The notes: generated by a model not told the origin, from the letters alone. DNA of 64,000 nucleotides from Macrotis lagotis (GCF_037893015.1 NC_133666.1:617816974-617880973), one strand, 5' to 3'. Positions 10,774-22,174 are shown, counted from the first letter of the stretch. A program made the numbers and translations.

Positions 10774-10933
10774 CTTTTTTTTTTTAGTTTTTTTTTTGGC
10801 AAGATAATGGGGTTAAGTGATTTGCCCAAGGTCACACATCTAGGTAATTATTAAGTTTCAGAGGTAGGATTTGAACTCAGGTCCTCCTGACTCCAGGGCC
10901 AGTGCTCTATCCACTGCAATACCTATATGCCCC
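10774..10933 (-). mobile_element. tRNA-derived SINE
   Basis: Reverse-orientation SINE beginning with poly(T) and ending '...ctctatccactgcaatacctatatgcccc'. Diverged flanks ttgaagtacag / ctgaagcacaa could be the target duplication. Confidence 0.85.
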
Positions 10934-10984
10934 TGAAGCACAATCTTTATGATTGTATAGGGAGATATGACTCCTAATTGACTG

Positions 10985-12600
10985 GGGGGGGGGGGAGAAG
11001 TGAGGAGAAAAGACACAATAAAGAGGCAAATCACAGATTTTGAATAACTAATGGGAGTCCCTGAATGTAGGGAAATTCATTATCTCAACATTTTCTAGTG
11101 CACCCTTAGAGACTGCTAAGGCAGACTTTTTCAGCGAGATCATTCTCTTTTTGGTTGATCTGAGAGTTCCTCTCACTCGTGAATTACAGTCACTTTATTC
11201 TTTTATCTGTCACCTAACTAATTTGTAAGACTTTCCTAATTGCTATTTTATGGTTTACTCAATATCTATGATTGGTTTTGTGTAATGAGTGTTTGATGGG
11301 AGGAGAGCTAAAATGGCTAAGATTAATCTATTTCTCTCCTGGTCTGGGTTGGGAATTACTTCTTACTCTTAGCAGCCAGGGAAAGTCACTGATTCAGAAC
11401 TCTAAAAGAGTGCCATACCTTTAGAATGATATAATGGATAGAGAATGTGTAATTAGATAGATATATGTGTAATTCTTGACCAAAACCCTTGAAGTTAGAA
11501 AAGCAAAGGAGAGATTTATCAGTCATGATTGTCCTACCACTCTCCAAAATTATAGAAATCAAACCCCTCCTAGGAAAAGTGAAATGAAACATTTCAGATC
11601 ATAGCTACGTTCTTTGTCCTTTTAGAGCACTTTTCACATGAAATTGATAAGTAATAAAGATGAAAAAATGTTTTTGAAAAGGAAGAGATTTATATTAATT
11701 ATCAAAGGATTTAAATATATTGCTGCTGTTAAAAATGAGCACTTTGTTACCTAATGGGAGTAGAAAAAGAACTTTGTTTTAATAATACACTACAGTTGAT
11801 CAGAAATACAGCTTTCAGACAGGTTTTCAACAGTTTTTGTCTAATTCCTTTGTGTAGAATACAGAATGATGCCTTGCTTGTGTGGGAATAGTTAAAGAAA
11901 GATCCTTTATCAAAAACTAGAAGAATTTTTAAAAAAGAAATCATTTCAAGAGCACAAAATAGTTAGAAGACTGTATTAAAGGTGTCAGAACTTCCAAGGA
12001 TGATTGATGAGTACCTTAGCTAATTTACATGTAACTGTTTTATGACTAAAGAAGATAAAACTTAAAAACTAAAAAAAATAATAATAAAGCTATTTGGAGA
12101 CTATGGTATGATATTTTTTAAAGAAGTTTTGCATTTGATAAGGGAAATCTGGGGAGTTGCAACTTTTTTAAGTGAAAGGTGAATCACTGAGAGGCAGGAG
12201 GTTCTAATATGAGAAAATAACCTGATATATGAAACTAAGAAGAATAGAAAACCGAATAGGAGATGCTAAAAAAAACTGCTCTGTTGGAGCTAAGGCACTT
12301 AAAAGTCATCAGCTGACACTTGGTTTCAGATGAGTGATTGCTGATTGGTTGACTTCATTAGCCAGGGTTCTGGTGACAGCTATTGTCCTGCATTGCCACC
12401 TAGAGTTGGAGAGAAGTGATGCTTCCCTAAGGCTTTGCTCTCAGCTGCCTCCTCTCTATTAGAAAAAGGAAATGGACTTTGTAGCATTTTTGGAATTCTG
12501 GTAAACTCACAATCTAAATTTTGTTGCTGTGAGCTCCATTCTGATTGAATTAAAGCAATGATATCCAGGTGAGAGATTAAATGATTTGGTATGGTCTATG
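10985..12600. other. No gene recognised
   Basis: Mostly AT-rich sequence without a long open frame, splice-bounded candidate or clear repeat, apart from a short G-run near 10984-10995. Probably decayed repeats and unique intergenic DNA. Confidence 0.5.
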
Positions 12601-12601
12601 A

Positions 12602-12906
12602 AGCAGCTTTATGGTGAAGTGGATAGAGCACCGGGTCTGGAGTCCAGAAATTGTTATTGAGACATTTTCCAGGCTCTTTGTGACCTTTTTTGGGGGGATC
12701 AGGAAGATCTGAATTCAAATCCATCCTCACTTATCTAGCTGTGTGACCCTGAGCTAGTCATTGAATTACTATTTGTGTCATTCCCTCATTTACATAATGA
12801 GGAAACACTGGAAATGGAAATGGCAACCCCCAGTATCTTTGCCTAGAAAATTATATAAAAAAAATTCATGGGGTCAGCATAGAGTTGGCTACAGCTGAGC
12901 GACAAC
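12602..12906 (+). mobile_element. MAR1-type SINE with an internal insertion
   Basis: A tRNA-like head ('ggtgaagtggatagagcacc'), then after about 60 extra bases 'gatctgaattcaaatcc', and the MAR1 tail 'ggaaatggcaacccccagtatctttgcc...ggggtcagcatagagttgg'. It is degraded. Confidence 0.65.
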
Positions 12907-12909
12907 ATG

Positions 12910-13860
12910 TCTGTTTGGGTAAGCCTAAAGATAGTCAATTTAATGAAATCTGCGAGTTCTGTAACTTAAAGAAAAGTGCAATTCCTATTAAGAGCTCACA
13001 CTTTCCAAATAATTGAAAGAACTTGTAAATGTAACATCTAAGGAGAGATTTCCCTTAACTGAAAAGTAGTGAAGATCAATATTCAAGCACTAAGAAGAAA
13101 AGCAGTTTTTTTTATGGTGAACATATTTCTGAAAGGATCAATAACTTTGAAAATTATAGTCCAGTCCAAATTATCCCAAGCACATGAGTTTTCTTCCTTT
13201 ATGTGCTTTCCTGACAAGTTCCTATAAAGTGTATGTCAGTTTTCATCATGGTGTAGTGCATTAGTAGGAAATTGTAATCCTGGTTTATATATGTATTGTG
13301 ATATATTTCATGACTTAGTTGGTGAAATATATTCATATCTTTACATAGATAAAACCAGCCTAGCTGAAGCAGCAAGATATCCTAAAGGAAGTAATATGGG
13401 CCAGCTAAATCAAACTATTGATAGCACCTTGACCATAATCTCTCCCCAGACACTGATGGAAGGGCTTAAGATTTGAACCCAAGGGCCCTTTCTAAAAGCA
13501 GTAGCTGCAGCCCTCACCTGTGAAGATGCAGCCTGGGAACTATTCCTGCAGGGGTTGCTGCAGTCACAGCTATTGAAGACTCAGAAAAGAAACTTCTTTT
13601 CACCAAAATACTTGACACTGTTAAATGATTCAATACTGGAAATTGATATGATTAGCGGGATGACTTTAAAAAGAGAAATTCCATCTATTTTGCCATTGTA
13701 TCCTAAGGATTATAGGACTTTTCTAAATGACTTATAACAGACAATTTCCATCTATGTTGTCTTTCCCATTAGAATGAGTTGATTGACAACAGGAGCTCTC
13801 TTTTCTCTTTGTATTCAGTGCTTTGCACATAGTATATGCTTCATTCTAAATATTGAAGAA
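12910..13860. other. No gene recognised
   Basis: Two open frames of about 60 codons (13291-13476, 13555-13737) have no recognisable domain, no splice support and no coding signature. The region otherwise shows nothing I can name. Confidence 0.5.
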
Positions 13861-13869
13861 GGTAAGGGG

Positions 13870-14102
13870 AAATAGGGACACTAGGGAGAAAATGTGAAAC
13901 TCAAAAACCTTACATTTATTTGCATGTAACTGGAAAAACTAAAATAATTTTTTTAAAAGAAAGAAAACAAGGACACTAATATACTATTAATGGAGTTGTT
14001 AACTGATTCATCTTTTCTGAAGAGAAATTTGGAACTATGCCCAAAGGGCAAAAAACACTGCATACTTTTGGATCCAGTAATACCACTACTAGGTCTGTAT
14101 AC
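13870..14102 (+). mobile_element. LINE-1 3' fragments, left of ERV copy 2
   Basis: A LINE-1 3' terminus ('gtgaaactcaaaaacctta...gtaactggaaaaac', to about 13975) is followed by an ORF2/3' segment containing 'aactatgcccaaagggc', which continues after ERV copy 2 at 15889. Confidence 0.65.
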
Positions 14103-14346
14103 TGTTGAGTCCCTTTCTAGTCTCCCTCAATCTTTCCCCAGGTGAGCATTGGAGAGACAGGAGACAAGGATGACAAGTTCTCCAAGATCCCCAAGTACTC
14201 CATTTATTGAACCAAATACCAGTGCTTAAATAGCCTTCCTAGTCTCTTAATCCACTCCCATGGCACTTAGTAAAATAAGGCTCTGGTGCTCAAAGACACC
14301 AGGTGATGATGGTTTACAGTGCTCCCACACACAACAGTCCCTAACA
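14103..14346 (-). repeat. 3' LTR of ERV copy 2
   Basis: 244 bp. On the + strand it begins TGTTGAGTCCC and ends CCCTAACA, followed by the reversed polypurine tract TATCCCCCTTCTTG. It aligns with the other three LTRs of the family. Confidence 0.85.
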
Positions 14347-15649
14347 TATCCCCCTTCTTGTTTTTTTAAACAAAATTATTATATAATGAATGCCACATGT
14401 TGTGAACAAAGTTCAAAAATAGTATAAACAAATGTCAATTAAACAATAACAAAAACCAATATTCCCAAATTCCTTGAAATATATTTTATCCAACTTACAA
14501 AGATTAAAGTTTTTTTCTTTTACCAAAAAAAAAACCCTTTCAAAGCAAATTCAAAACACAAACTAAAAGGAGTAACTTAACTCAAGTAACATTTAATTAT
14601 TTCATCTGAATTACACACACACAGGAATTTAGACACTAACACAAATACAGAAACAACTCTCTTGTATCACATTTACCAAGTTGAGACTTATACACTGGCC
14701 AGTACCATATCTCAGAATACAGAAACATTTTGCCACCTCTCCAGGCCAGTAGAGAGATGTAAAATGCCCTATAGATGTTAAAATACACACATATACACAT
14801 AACCAATAAGACCAGTCAACAGAAATATAAGCCATAGGCACAGACTTCGCAAGACAAAATCCAAATTTCCCAATCCCCCCAAAAAAAATCTTCTTCCCCT
14901 TTTTTCTTAACTAATTAACCATGAAGCTTCCCAATCAATAACCTATTGAAAAACATAATCATCGTGCAACCCCTCTCCTCCCCAAACCAGGAAGAAGGCA
15001 TGAGGGTCCCTTGATTTCTAAAATAAGTTTTTTGAGACATGGGTTTGAGTTTCAAAGTTCCAAAAAGAAAGCTTTCCCTTCTCCCTCCCCCTCCCCTCTG
15101 CAGAAGGTGGGAACAGCAGAGAATGAGAGAAAGCAGTTGAAATTACTTAAGATGTTGACAGTACAATCTGGAGCTGTAAAGAACAATCAACACTATTACA
15201 GACAGTGAAATTCGATATTGGCTTCAAGGTCCACATCAGAGTCTGCAGCTGGTCACAGGTCCAGGGGCCCAGGTATTGCCCAGAACACACAGCATGGTCA
15301 GGCAGGCACCCACAGCCAAAAAGAACAGCAAGGAGGTTCTCTGCATCCCATTCTTGGCACTGGTACTTGGTGGCAGACTGCTGCTTGAAGAAGGAGCTCC
15401 GTCCCCTGGGGCACTGCCTCAGAGACTGTACTTACTGCTGACTCCTCAGTGTTGAATACCATTTGTCTTTTCACTTTTACTTTATACCTGCTTGATTAAA
15501 ATCAGCCCCCTAGTAACAAATCAACCTATTACTTTCTCCAGAGTCCTCTACTCTGGGATGTCACCTGGTTCTCTTACTTGTATCTGCTGTGTCCTTATTC
15601 TGACTTCACTCAGATAACTCTGCCTTTTTGTCCCTGTACAGGTGCAATA

Positions 15650-15888
15650 TGTTGAGTCCCTTTCCAGACTCCCTCATTCTTGCCCAGGTGAGCTTTGAAG
15701 GGGCGGATGACAAGTTCTCCAAGATTCCCAAGTACTCCATTTATCGAACCAAATACTAGTGCTTAAATATCCTTCCCAGTCTCTTAATCCACTCCCACTC
15801 CCATGGCACTTAGTAAATAAGGCTCTGGTGCTCAAGGACACCAGGTGATGATAGTTTACAGTGCTCCCCCACACAACAGTCCCTAACA
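15650..15888 (-). repeat. 5' LTR of ERV copy 2
   Basis: 239 bp. On the + strand it begins TGTTGAGTCCC and ends CCCTAACA. It is very similar to 14103-14346, including the shared 'caccaggtgatgat' stretch. Confidence 0.85.
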
Positions 15889-16500
15889 GTCTCTCAAAGA
15901 GATTTTTAAAAAAAAAGGGAAAGGACCCTTATGTACAAAAATATTAATAGTAGTTCTTTTGTGTTGGCAAAGAAACGACAACTGAGGGTATATTCACCAA
16001 TGAAGAATATGCACAAGTTGTGATTATATATGATTGTGATAGAATACTATTATGCTCTAAGAAATGATGAGCAGGATGCTTCCAGATAAATCTGGCAAGA
16101 CTCACATGAATTGATGCAAAATGAAATGAGTGGAACAAGAACTTTATACACAATAACAGCAATATTATACAATGATAGATGTGAATGACTTATCTTTTCT
16201 CATCTATACAGTGCTCCAAGACAATTCCAAAGGACTAATGATGAAAAAATTACCTACCTCCAGAGAAAGAGCTGGTGGAATCTGAATAAAGATTGAAGCC
16301 TACTTTTTTCTTTTACATTTTTATTCTTGAAGGGGGTTTTTGGTCTGTGTTTTCTTTTGCAATATGGCTAACATGAAAATGTTTTCTGTGACTGCATGTA
16401 TGTAATCAATATCTAATTGTATGCCTTCTCATGGAGGAAGAAAGTGAACAAAAGAGGAAATCTGAAAGCCAAAATTTTTAAAAATGGATGTTAAAAAATT
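15889..16500 (+). mobile_element. LINE-1 3' region, right of ERV copy 2
   Basis: Continues the LINE-1 interrupted at 14102: 'agagatttttaaaaaaaaaggg...gtacaaaaatatt' and 'aaaatgaaatgagtggaaca', then the 3' UTR. Confidence 0.7.
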
Positions 16501-17047
16501 TCTGTTTTACATGTAGAAAAAAAATAAATCCTTCATTTATATTATTTTTTGCCTTAAGTGGTAATGCTTAAGATTGAAAAATGTACTTTTTTTGAATAAT
16601 GGTGCTGTAAATAGAAAATTCAACAGCTGTGGTTAGAGTAGAGAATGGTGAGTGGAAGATAGATATGTATTTTCATCAGCCAGGAGTCTGACACTTAATA
16701 CCTAGGAATCTAAACCTGCCAGCTTAAAAACAGGTTGTCATGAGTGAAAGTAAACCCACAGAAAAAGTGGGATATTGAAACACATATGTGAAAGATGTGA
16801 AGCTCCTCCCTAGATAGTAAATCTTTTAATGATACCTAACTGTAATGACAATATCATACATATATGTGTTCATATAGATATATATACATGCAAATACATA
16901 CAATGTGTGTACATGCATGAATACTTGGGAAGTATTATATGTCTTGGGGATGGATAAGTTAGAAGCATTCTCAATCAGATCAAGGTGAAATAAGGATGAC
17001 CGGTATCAACTTTATTGTTCAATATTATATTAGAAATGATACCTTTA

Positions 17048-17200
17048 GGGGCTGCTAGGTGACACAGTGGATAGAGCATTGGCCCTGGAGTCAGGAGTAC
17101 CTGAGTTCAAATCCGGCCTCAGACACTTAATAATTACCTAGCTGTATGGCCTTGGACAAGCCACTTGACCCCATTGCCTTGCAAAAAAACCTTAAAAAAA
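17048..17200 (+). mobile_element. tRNA-derived SINE
   Basis: Complete copy ending in 'ccttgcaaaaaaaccttaaaaaaa', flanked by near-identical TGATACCTTTAG / TGATACTTTAG. Confidence 0.9.
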
Positions 17201-17239
17201 TGATACTTTAGCATTAAGAAAAGAAAAAGAAGTTGAAGG

Positions 17240-18830
17240 AATGAGGCCATAAGGAAATAAAACTTTCACTCTTTGCAGATGATATGATAGTATACTTAGA
17301 GTATCCTAGAAAATCAACTAAAAACTACTTGAAACGATTATCTTTAGTAAAGTTGCAGGATATAAAATAAACCCATATAAGTCATCAGCATATCTATATA
17401 TCAGCAATAAAGCTCAGCAGCAAGACATAGAGAAATTCTATTTAAGGTTAACTGTGGGCAATGTAAAATACTTGGGAATCTACATACCAAGACAAACCCA
17501 GAAATTACAAAACACTTTTCATACAAAGTCAGATCTAAACAACTGGGAAAATGTCAATTACTCATGGGTAGGTTGAACTAATATAATAAAAATGACAATT
17601 CAACCTAAATTAAATACTTATTCAGTGCCATATCAAACTACCAAAAATTATTTTATAGAGCTAGAAAAAAGTAATAAAATTCATATGAAGGAACAAGGCA
17701 ATTAATAGGAAAAAATGCAAAGGAAGGTACCCTAGTTATACCAGATCTATAACCATATTATAAAACAGCAGTTATCAAAACTCTCTTGTATTGGCTAAGA
17801 AATAGAGTGATGGATCATTGGACTCGATTAGTCCAAAGGAAACAGTAGTAAATTACTTTAGTAATCCAATGTTTGATAAACCTAAAGATTCCATTTGACA
17901 AAAACTTTCTGGAAAACTGGAAAATAGTTTGACAGAAACTAGGCATAGACTCAGAGAAGGGAGGAGTTTATGACCCTAGAAGAGATGGAGAACATCATAA
18001 AATGCAAAATGGATAATTTTGATTACATTAAATTTTAAAAGTTTTGCAGAAATAAAACCAATGTAACCAAGATTAGAAAGAATGCAGAAAGCTGGGAAAC
18101 AATTTTTATAGCTAGAATTTCTGATAAAGGATTATTTCTAAAATATATAGAGAACTGAGTTAAATTTATAAGACTACAATTCATTCACCAATTGTTAAAT
18201 GGTTAACCACTTAACCCCATTTGCCTTGCAAAAACCTAAAAAAAATTTTTTTTAAAAATTGTTAAATGGTCAAATGATATGAACAGGCAGTTTTCAGATG
18301 AAAAAATTAGAACTATCTGTAGCCACATGAAAAAATACTCTAAAATCATTATTGATTAGAGAAATACAAATTAAAACAACTCTCATACCTATTAGATGGA
18401 CTAATCTGACAAAAAGGGGAAATAATAAATGTTGGAGGGGATGTGGGAAAATTGAGACCCTAACTGGAGTTGTGAACTGATCTAGCTGATCTGGAGAACA
18501 ATTTGCAACTATGCCCAAAGGGCTATAAAACTGTGCATACCCTTCAATTCAGCAATGCTACTCCTAAGTATGTATCCCGGAAGAGATGAAAAATGAACAG
18601 GTGGGACTTCAGAAAAGCCTGAAAAGATTTACAAGAAGTGATGCTGAATGAAGTGAGCAGAACCAGAACATTGTATGATTATCTAGTATGATAGATTTAG
18701 CTCTTCTCAGCAGTACAATGATCAAAGACAACTCTAAAAGATTTGTAATGGAAAATTCCATCCACATCCAGAGAAAGAACTATGAAGTCTGAACGCAAAC
18801 CAAAGTATACTATTTTCCCTTTTTTATTAT
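17240..18830 (+). mobile_element. LINE-1 ORF2 (from the RT active site) and 3' UTR
   Basis: The reverse-transcriptase motif LFADDM is readable at about 17269-17286, followed by degraded ORF2 and a marsupial LINE-1 3' UTR ('gaagtgagcagaaccagaac', 'ccacatccagagaaagaac'). It is 5'-truncated and broken by stops, and contains a truncated SINE at 18204-18256. The end probably continues past the SINE at 18928-19156 to about 19330. Confidence 0.75.
18204..18256 (+). mobile_element. 5'-truncated SINE (only ~50 nt of the 3' end)
   Basis: The insert reads 'taaccacttaaccccatt' ... 'ttgcaaaaacctaaa', i.e. just the SINE tail region. It is flanked by a perfect 14-bp duplication AATTGTTAAATGGT at 18190-18203 and 18257-18270. 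Confidence 0.9.
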
Positions 18831-18927
18831 TTGTTTTTTTCTTTCTCCTGATTTTCTTCCCTTTTGTTCTGATTCTTCTTTCAAAACATGACTAATATGC
18901 AAATGATGATGATGTTTTTCCTTCCTT

Positions 18928-19156
18928 CTAGAATACCATGAGGAACATGTGAATTGGAATTGAATGAGAGGTTGTTGTGCTAGTGTCCAAATATGAAGCA
19001 GGAAGACTGGAGATGGCCTTGTATGCAAGGCAATCAGGGATAAGTGACTTGCCTAAGATCATACAGCTAATAAGTATCAAGTGTGTGAGGTTATATTTGA
19101 ATGCAGATCCTCCTGACTCCAGTCCTGATGCTCTATCCACTTTACCACCTAGTTGC
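18928..19156 (-). mobile_element. SINE (longer marsupial type), minus strand
   Basis: Contains 'aggcaatcagggataagtgacttgcc', 'tcctcctgactccag' and 'ctctatccactttaccacctag', joined to the 'gtgaattggaattgaatgagag' leader also seen at 55550-55580. Confidence 0.7.
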
Positions 19157-19699
19157 TTAGCATAATTGTACATATATAACCTACATCAGATTATTCACTG
19201 TCAAGGAGAGGGGACAGGAAAAGGAGAGAGGTAGAAAAATGTGAAACTTTAAATCTTACGAAAATGAATGTTAGAAACTATCTTTACATGTAACTGGAAA
19301 AAATGAAATTAAGATTGAAAAAAGGAAGCTAGATTAAACCTGATCACATCCCCTAGACTAACAATATTTAAGAGAACAGAAAGATATGTCTAACCCTGTG
19401 CCCCATCTATCTGAAAAGAATAGCGTGGCCTCTGATCCCAACTTTCTACTTCTCTGACAGGCAAGAATTTAAGTGTCCCTTGGAGAAGTGTGGAAGAAGA
19501 GGCTAAAAGATTTCTGTCTCCTTTTGACCTACCCCTCCGTACCATGATTCAGGAAACGGTCCCTCAAAACACATTGGCCTCCTCACATAGATATTTAGAA
19601 ACATTCTGAAAAGAGGTCCATGGGTTTCCATAGAGGTTATAATACCAAAAAAGTTTAAGAATCTCTAAACTAGATCGTCTCAAAGATTTTTTAATACCT

Positions 19700-20244
19700 G
19701 AAATTCTTGTTCTTAGGACTCATCACTCTCCTTTTGTTCTTCTCTATTTTTCTCCCATTAATTTCTCTCTCTTTTGCCTTTTCTCTCCTTTCCTCTCCCC
19801 ATTTTCCCCTCATTACTCCTGTTCCCTTCTCAAGGCTCCTTCATCTCCCTTTTCCGGTCCCTCACAGCATGAGCCGGTCCAGCCCTTGCCCCATCTTCGA
19901 CTCTGTCATCTTTGGTCTCCTACTTTCTCTTCTCTTTTCCCCCTTCTCTCTTCTCTCTCTCTCTTCCTTTTCACCCTCCCTCTCAGCTCTCCCCTTTTCT
20001 CAATTCCCTCTCCTTCCTCTCTCTTCTCCCTTCTTTCCTTTCTTCTGTCTCAGGCCCCCATCCCTCCTTCTCTCAGCTGTCCCTTAATACCTCCCCTCTT
20101 CTTCTACCTTCCCTTTTCCTTCAGCAATTCTCTTCTCCTCTCTCTCTTCCCCCTTTTCCCTTGTCTCGCCTCCCTCTCAGCTCTTCCCCTTTCCCTCTCC
20201 TCTATCCTTTCCTTCCTGTCCGTGCTTCCTTTCCCTTTCTTTCT

Positions 20245-20307
<63 letters not shown>

Positions 20308-20640
20308 GTCTTTCTTTCTTTCTGTCTTTCTTTCTTTCTTTCTTCTTTCCTTCCTTCCTTCCTTCCTTCTGTATCAGCCCTTTCCGCCTTTCCCTGTGCC
20401 TCCCCACTTCCCTCTTTTCCAGCCCCTTCATCCTCTGGGCCTTCTTCCTCCTTCCCTTTCCTCCTTCTCCTCAATCCTCCCCATTTTCCTTCTGCCCTCA
20501 GTCTTCCCCATTCTTCTCCCCTTCTTGCCCCACTTCTACCCCTCTCTCTCTCTCTCTCCTCCCTCCCTTCTCCCTCTCCTCCTCCATCTCCCCCCTTCAC
20601 TCCCCTCCCCCTCCTCTCCTTCCCGCCCCCTCCGGGTCCC
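19700..20640 (+). repeat. Long polypyrimidine (C/T-rich) tract
   Basis: About 0.9 kb of almost uninterrupted pyrimidine on the + strand, with a (TTTC)n run at 20238-20345, then TTCC repeats to about 20369. It ends at CpG island 1. Open frames here (285, 274 codons) are low-complexity Ser/Leu/Pro/Phe strings. Confidence 0.9.
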
Positions 20641-21300
20641 CCGAGGCGCCGAGTCCTCCGGCTTCCTAGAGCGGGCCGGGAGGAAGCGGCGCGGGGGCGG
20701 GGCGTGCGGCGCGGGGGCGGGGCGCGCAGGGCGTAGGGCGTAGGGGCGGGGCGTGCGGCGCGGGGGCGGGGCGCGCAGGGCGCGGGGGCGGGGCTCCGGA
20801 GCGGGGGCACTTCCTGTCCGGCGCCGCGGCTCGGAGTCCGGCAGGTGAGCAGCGGGGTCCCGGGGCCGGGGCCGGGGCCGGGGCCGGGCCCGGGGCGGTG
20901 TGGACGGCGCCGGCCCGGGCCCGCGGGCTCCTCACGGTGGGGCCGGGCGGAGCGGGGCCGTGGGGCCGAGGAGGGGAGGGGGGCGGCCCCGCCTCGCCGT
21001 CCCGTCCGTCGTCCGTCCCTCCTTGGGGTGGGGGCTGAGGGAGAGCCGGGCTGAGCCCCCCCCGGGCGCGCCCCCTGCTCTGACGCCCATCCCCCCCGGC
21101 CGGGCCCCGGTCCTGCCGCGCCCCGGGGACCGCCCCTGTGCCAGGGGCCGGAGCGGGCGATGCGAGCAGAGGACGGGCTGACAGCTCGCGCCGGAGCGGG
21201 GCGGAGCGGGGCCGGGGCCGGAGCCGGGCCACAGCGGGGCCGCTCCCAGCTCCCGCCGCCGGGCCGCCGCTTTTTTTCCACTGCTCCGAGCCAAGGCGGA
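20590..21300. promoter_or_regulatory. CpG island 1 / probable promoter of ZNF gene 1
   Basis: The sequence changes abruptly from AT-rich to very GC- and CpG-rich. Five GC boxes (GGGGCGGGGC type, Sp1/KLF sites) lie between 20691 and 20795. A 32-bp block containing two GC-box contexts is repeated exactly at 20702-20733 and 20751-20782. An ETS-type site CACTTCCTG lies at 20808-20816, just before the probable exon 1 end. No TATA box is visible, which fits a housekeeping-type dispersed start. The island continues past the exon into intron 1. Long open frames on both strands here reflect GC richness and are not taken as genes. Confidence 0.8.
20812..20844 (+). other. Probable noncoding exon 1 (3' end) of ZNF gene 1
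   Basis: The GC-rich stretch after the ETS site ends in CAG|GTGAGC, a near-consensus splice donor at 20845. The next exon has a good acceptor at 22831-22832, giving an intron of about 2 kb. The 5' boundary is not determined. No ATG in frame with exon 2 was seen here, so it is read as 5' UTR. Confidence 0.55.
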
Positions 21301-21660
21301 CATGGCGTTCTAAGTTGGCCCGGCCTTGCAGGATCCGTCTGCCAGGCCCATTAATCCGGAGAAAGGCTGTGTGTCTGTGTGTATGTGGCTACGAGAGTGT
21401 GAGTGTGTTTAAGAAAAACAGTGCTCTGAAATCCGATACATTTTTACGGCCGGTCTGGTCACTTAGTGAACCCCGAAGTTTCTGTGGTTCCTTTTTGAGG
21501 TTCAGCGTGTGTAGCAAGTAATTAGCCAGATGCCCTAGGCCAGTCACTTCATCTGTTAAAATGAGAGCATGGATTTAAACCGGATGATCCATAAAGTCTC
21601 TTCCAGGTCTGCCACTGAATGGGTCTTAGACTGAAAGCTCACACTTTGAACTTCAACAAA
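21300..21660 (+). other. Intron 1 of gene 1, no feature
   Basis: Sequence falls back to average GC after the island. No exon or repeat is recognised. Confidence 0.5.
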
Positions 21661-21935
21661 CATTAGGTATCCACTATGTGAAAGGCATTGTGCTCGGTAC
21701 TGAGGAAGGTATAAAATTTAGATAAAATACTTTTTGTCCTCCTGGAGTCTAGAATGGGAATATGATACACTGACAATTACAAGAGAATGTATATGAATGC
21801 TTAAGAAACAATTTGTAGCAGTGAATGGAGAGAGCTTCTTTGTTGTCAGGAAGACTACGATTCAAGATTTTAGCTATTTTACTACGTGTCCCACAAAAAT
21901 TTCTTTAGCTGGAAGTTCTAAAACTTAGGAACAGT
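21660..21935 (-). mobile_element. L2-like LINE 3' fragment
   Basis: 'ggtatccactatgtgaaaggcattgtgctcggtactgagg' is the reversed L2 3' end found repeatedly in this window. Confidence 0.55.
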
Positions 21936-22174
21936 GCATTGTTTGTTCCGTCTCGTCCAACTCTTCAGTTGCCCCCCATTTGAGATTTTCTTGGTAAAGA
22001 TACTGGAGTGGTGTGTCATTTCCTTCTCCAGCTCATTTTGCAGATGAGGAAACTGAGGCAAACAGGATTAAATGATATGTCTGGAGTCTTACATCTAGGA
22101 GGTATCTAAGGTCAGGTATAAACTTGGGTCTTCCTGATAGTGGATAGGCCCACTGTTCCACCTAGCTGACTAGT
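21935..22174 (-). mobile_element. MAR1-type SINE
   Basis: The reverse MAR1 order is clear: 'gattttcttggtaaagatactggagtgg', 'tttccttctccagctcatttt', 'gatgaggaaactgaggcaaac', 'cttcctgatag', 'tccacctagctg'. Confidence 0.8.

Larger units (their letters stand above)
14103..15888 (-). mobile_element. Endogenous retrovirus copy 2 (miniature, nested in LINE-1)
   Basis: The LTRs at 14103-14346 and 15650-15888 are reverse complements of the copy 1 LTRs. The internal 1.3 kb contains the leader next to the 5' LTR (15470-15649, with a Lys-type primer site), a fragment of the gag start region, and then directly the 3' module and polypurine tract (14347-14360 as TATCCCCCTTCTTG). Almost all of gag and all of the dUTPase-protease region are missing compared with copy 1. 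The element splits a LINE-1 3' region: sequence to 14102 and from 15889 reads as one LINE-1. The flanking hexamers GTATAC and GTCTCT could be a mutated 6-bp duplication. No intact retroviral gene remains. Confidence 0.85.

Noticed and set aside
19886..20743. 285- and 274-codon open frames on the + strand
   Set aside because: Pure consequence of pyrimidine-rich sequence (Ser/Leu/Pro/Phe only), continuing through a (TTTC)n repeat.
20202..21281. A 359-codon open frame on the - strand (and several others) across the polypyrimidine tract and CpG island 1
   Set aside because: Composition is low-complexity Arg/Gly/Pro/Ala then Glu/Lys repeats, produced by GC-rich and GA-repeat DNA. No domain, and it spans a simple repeat.
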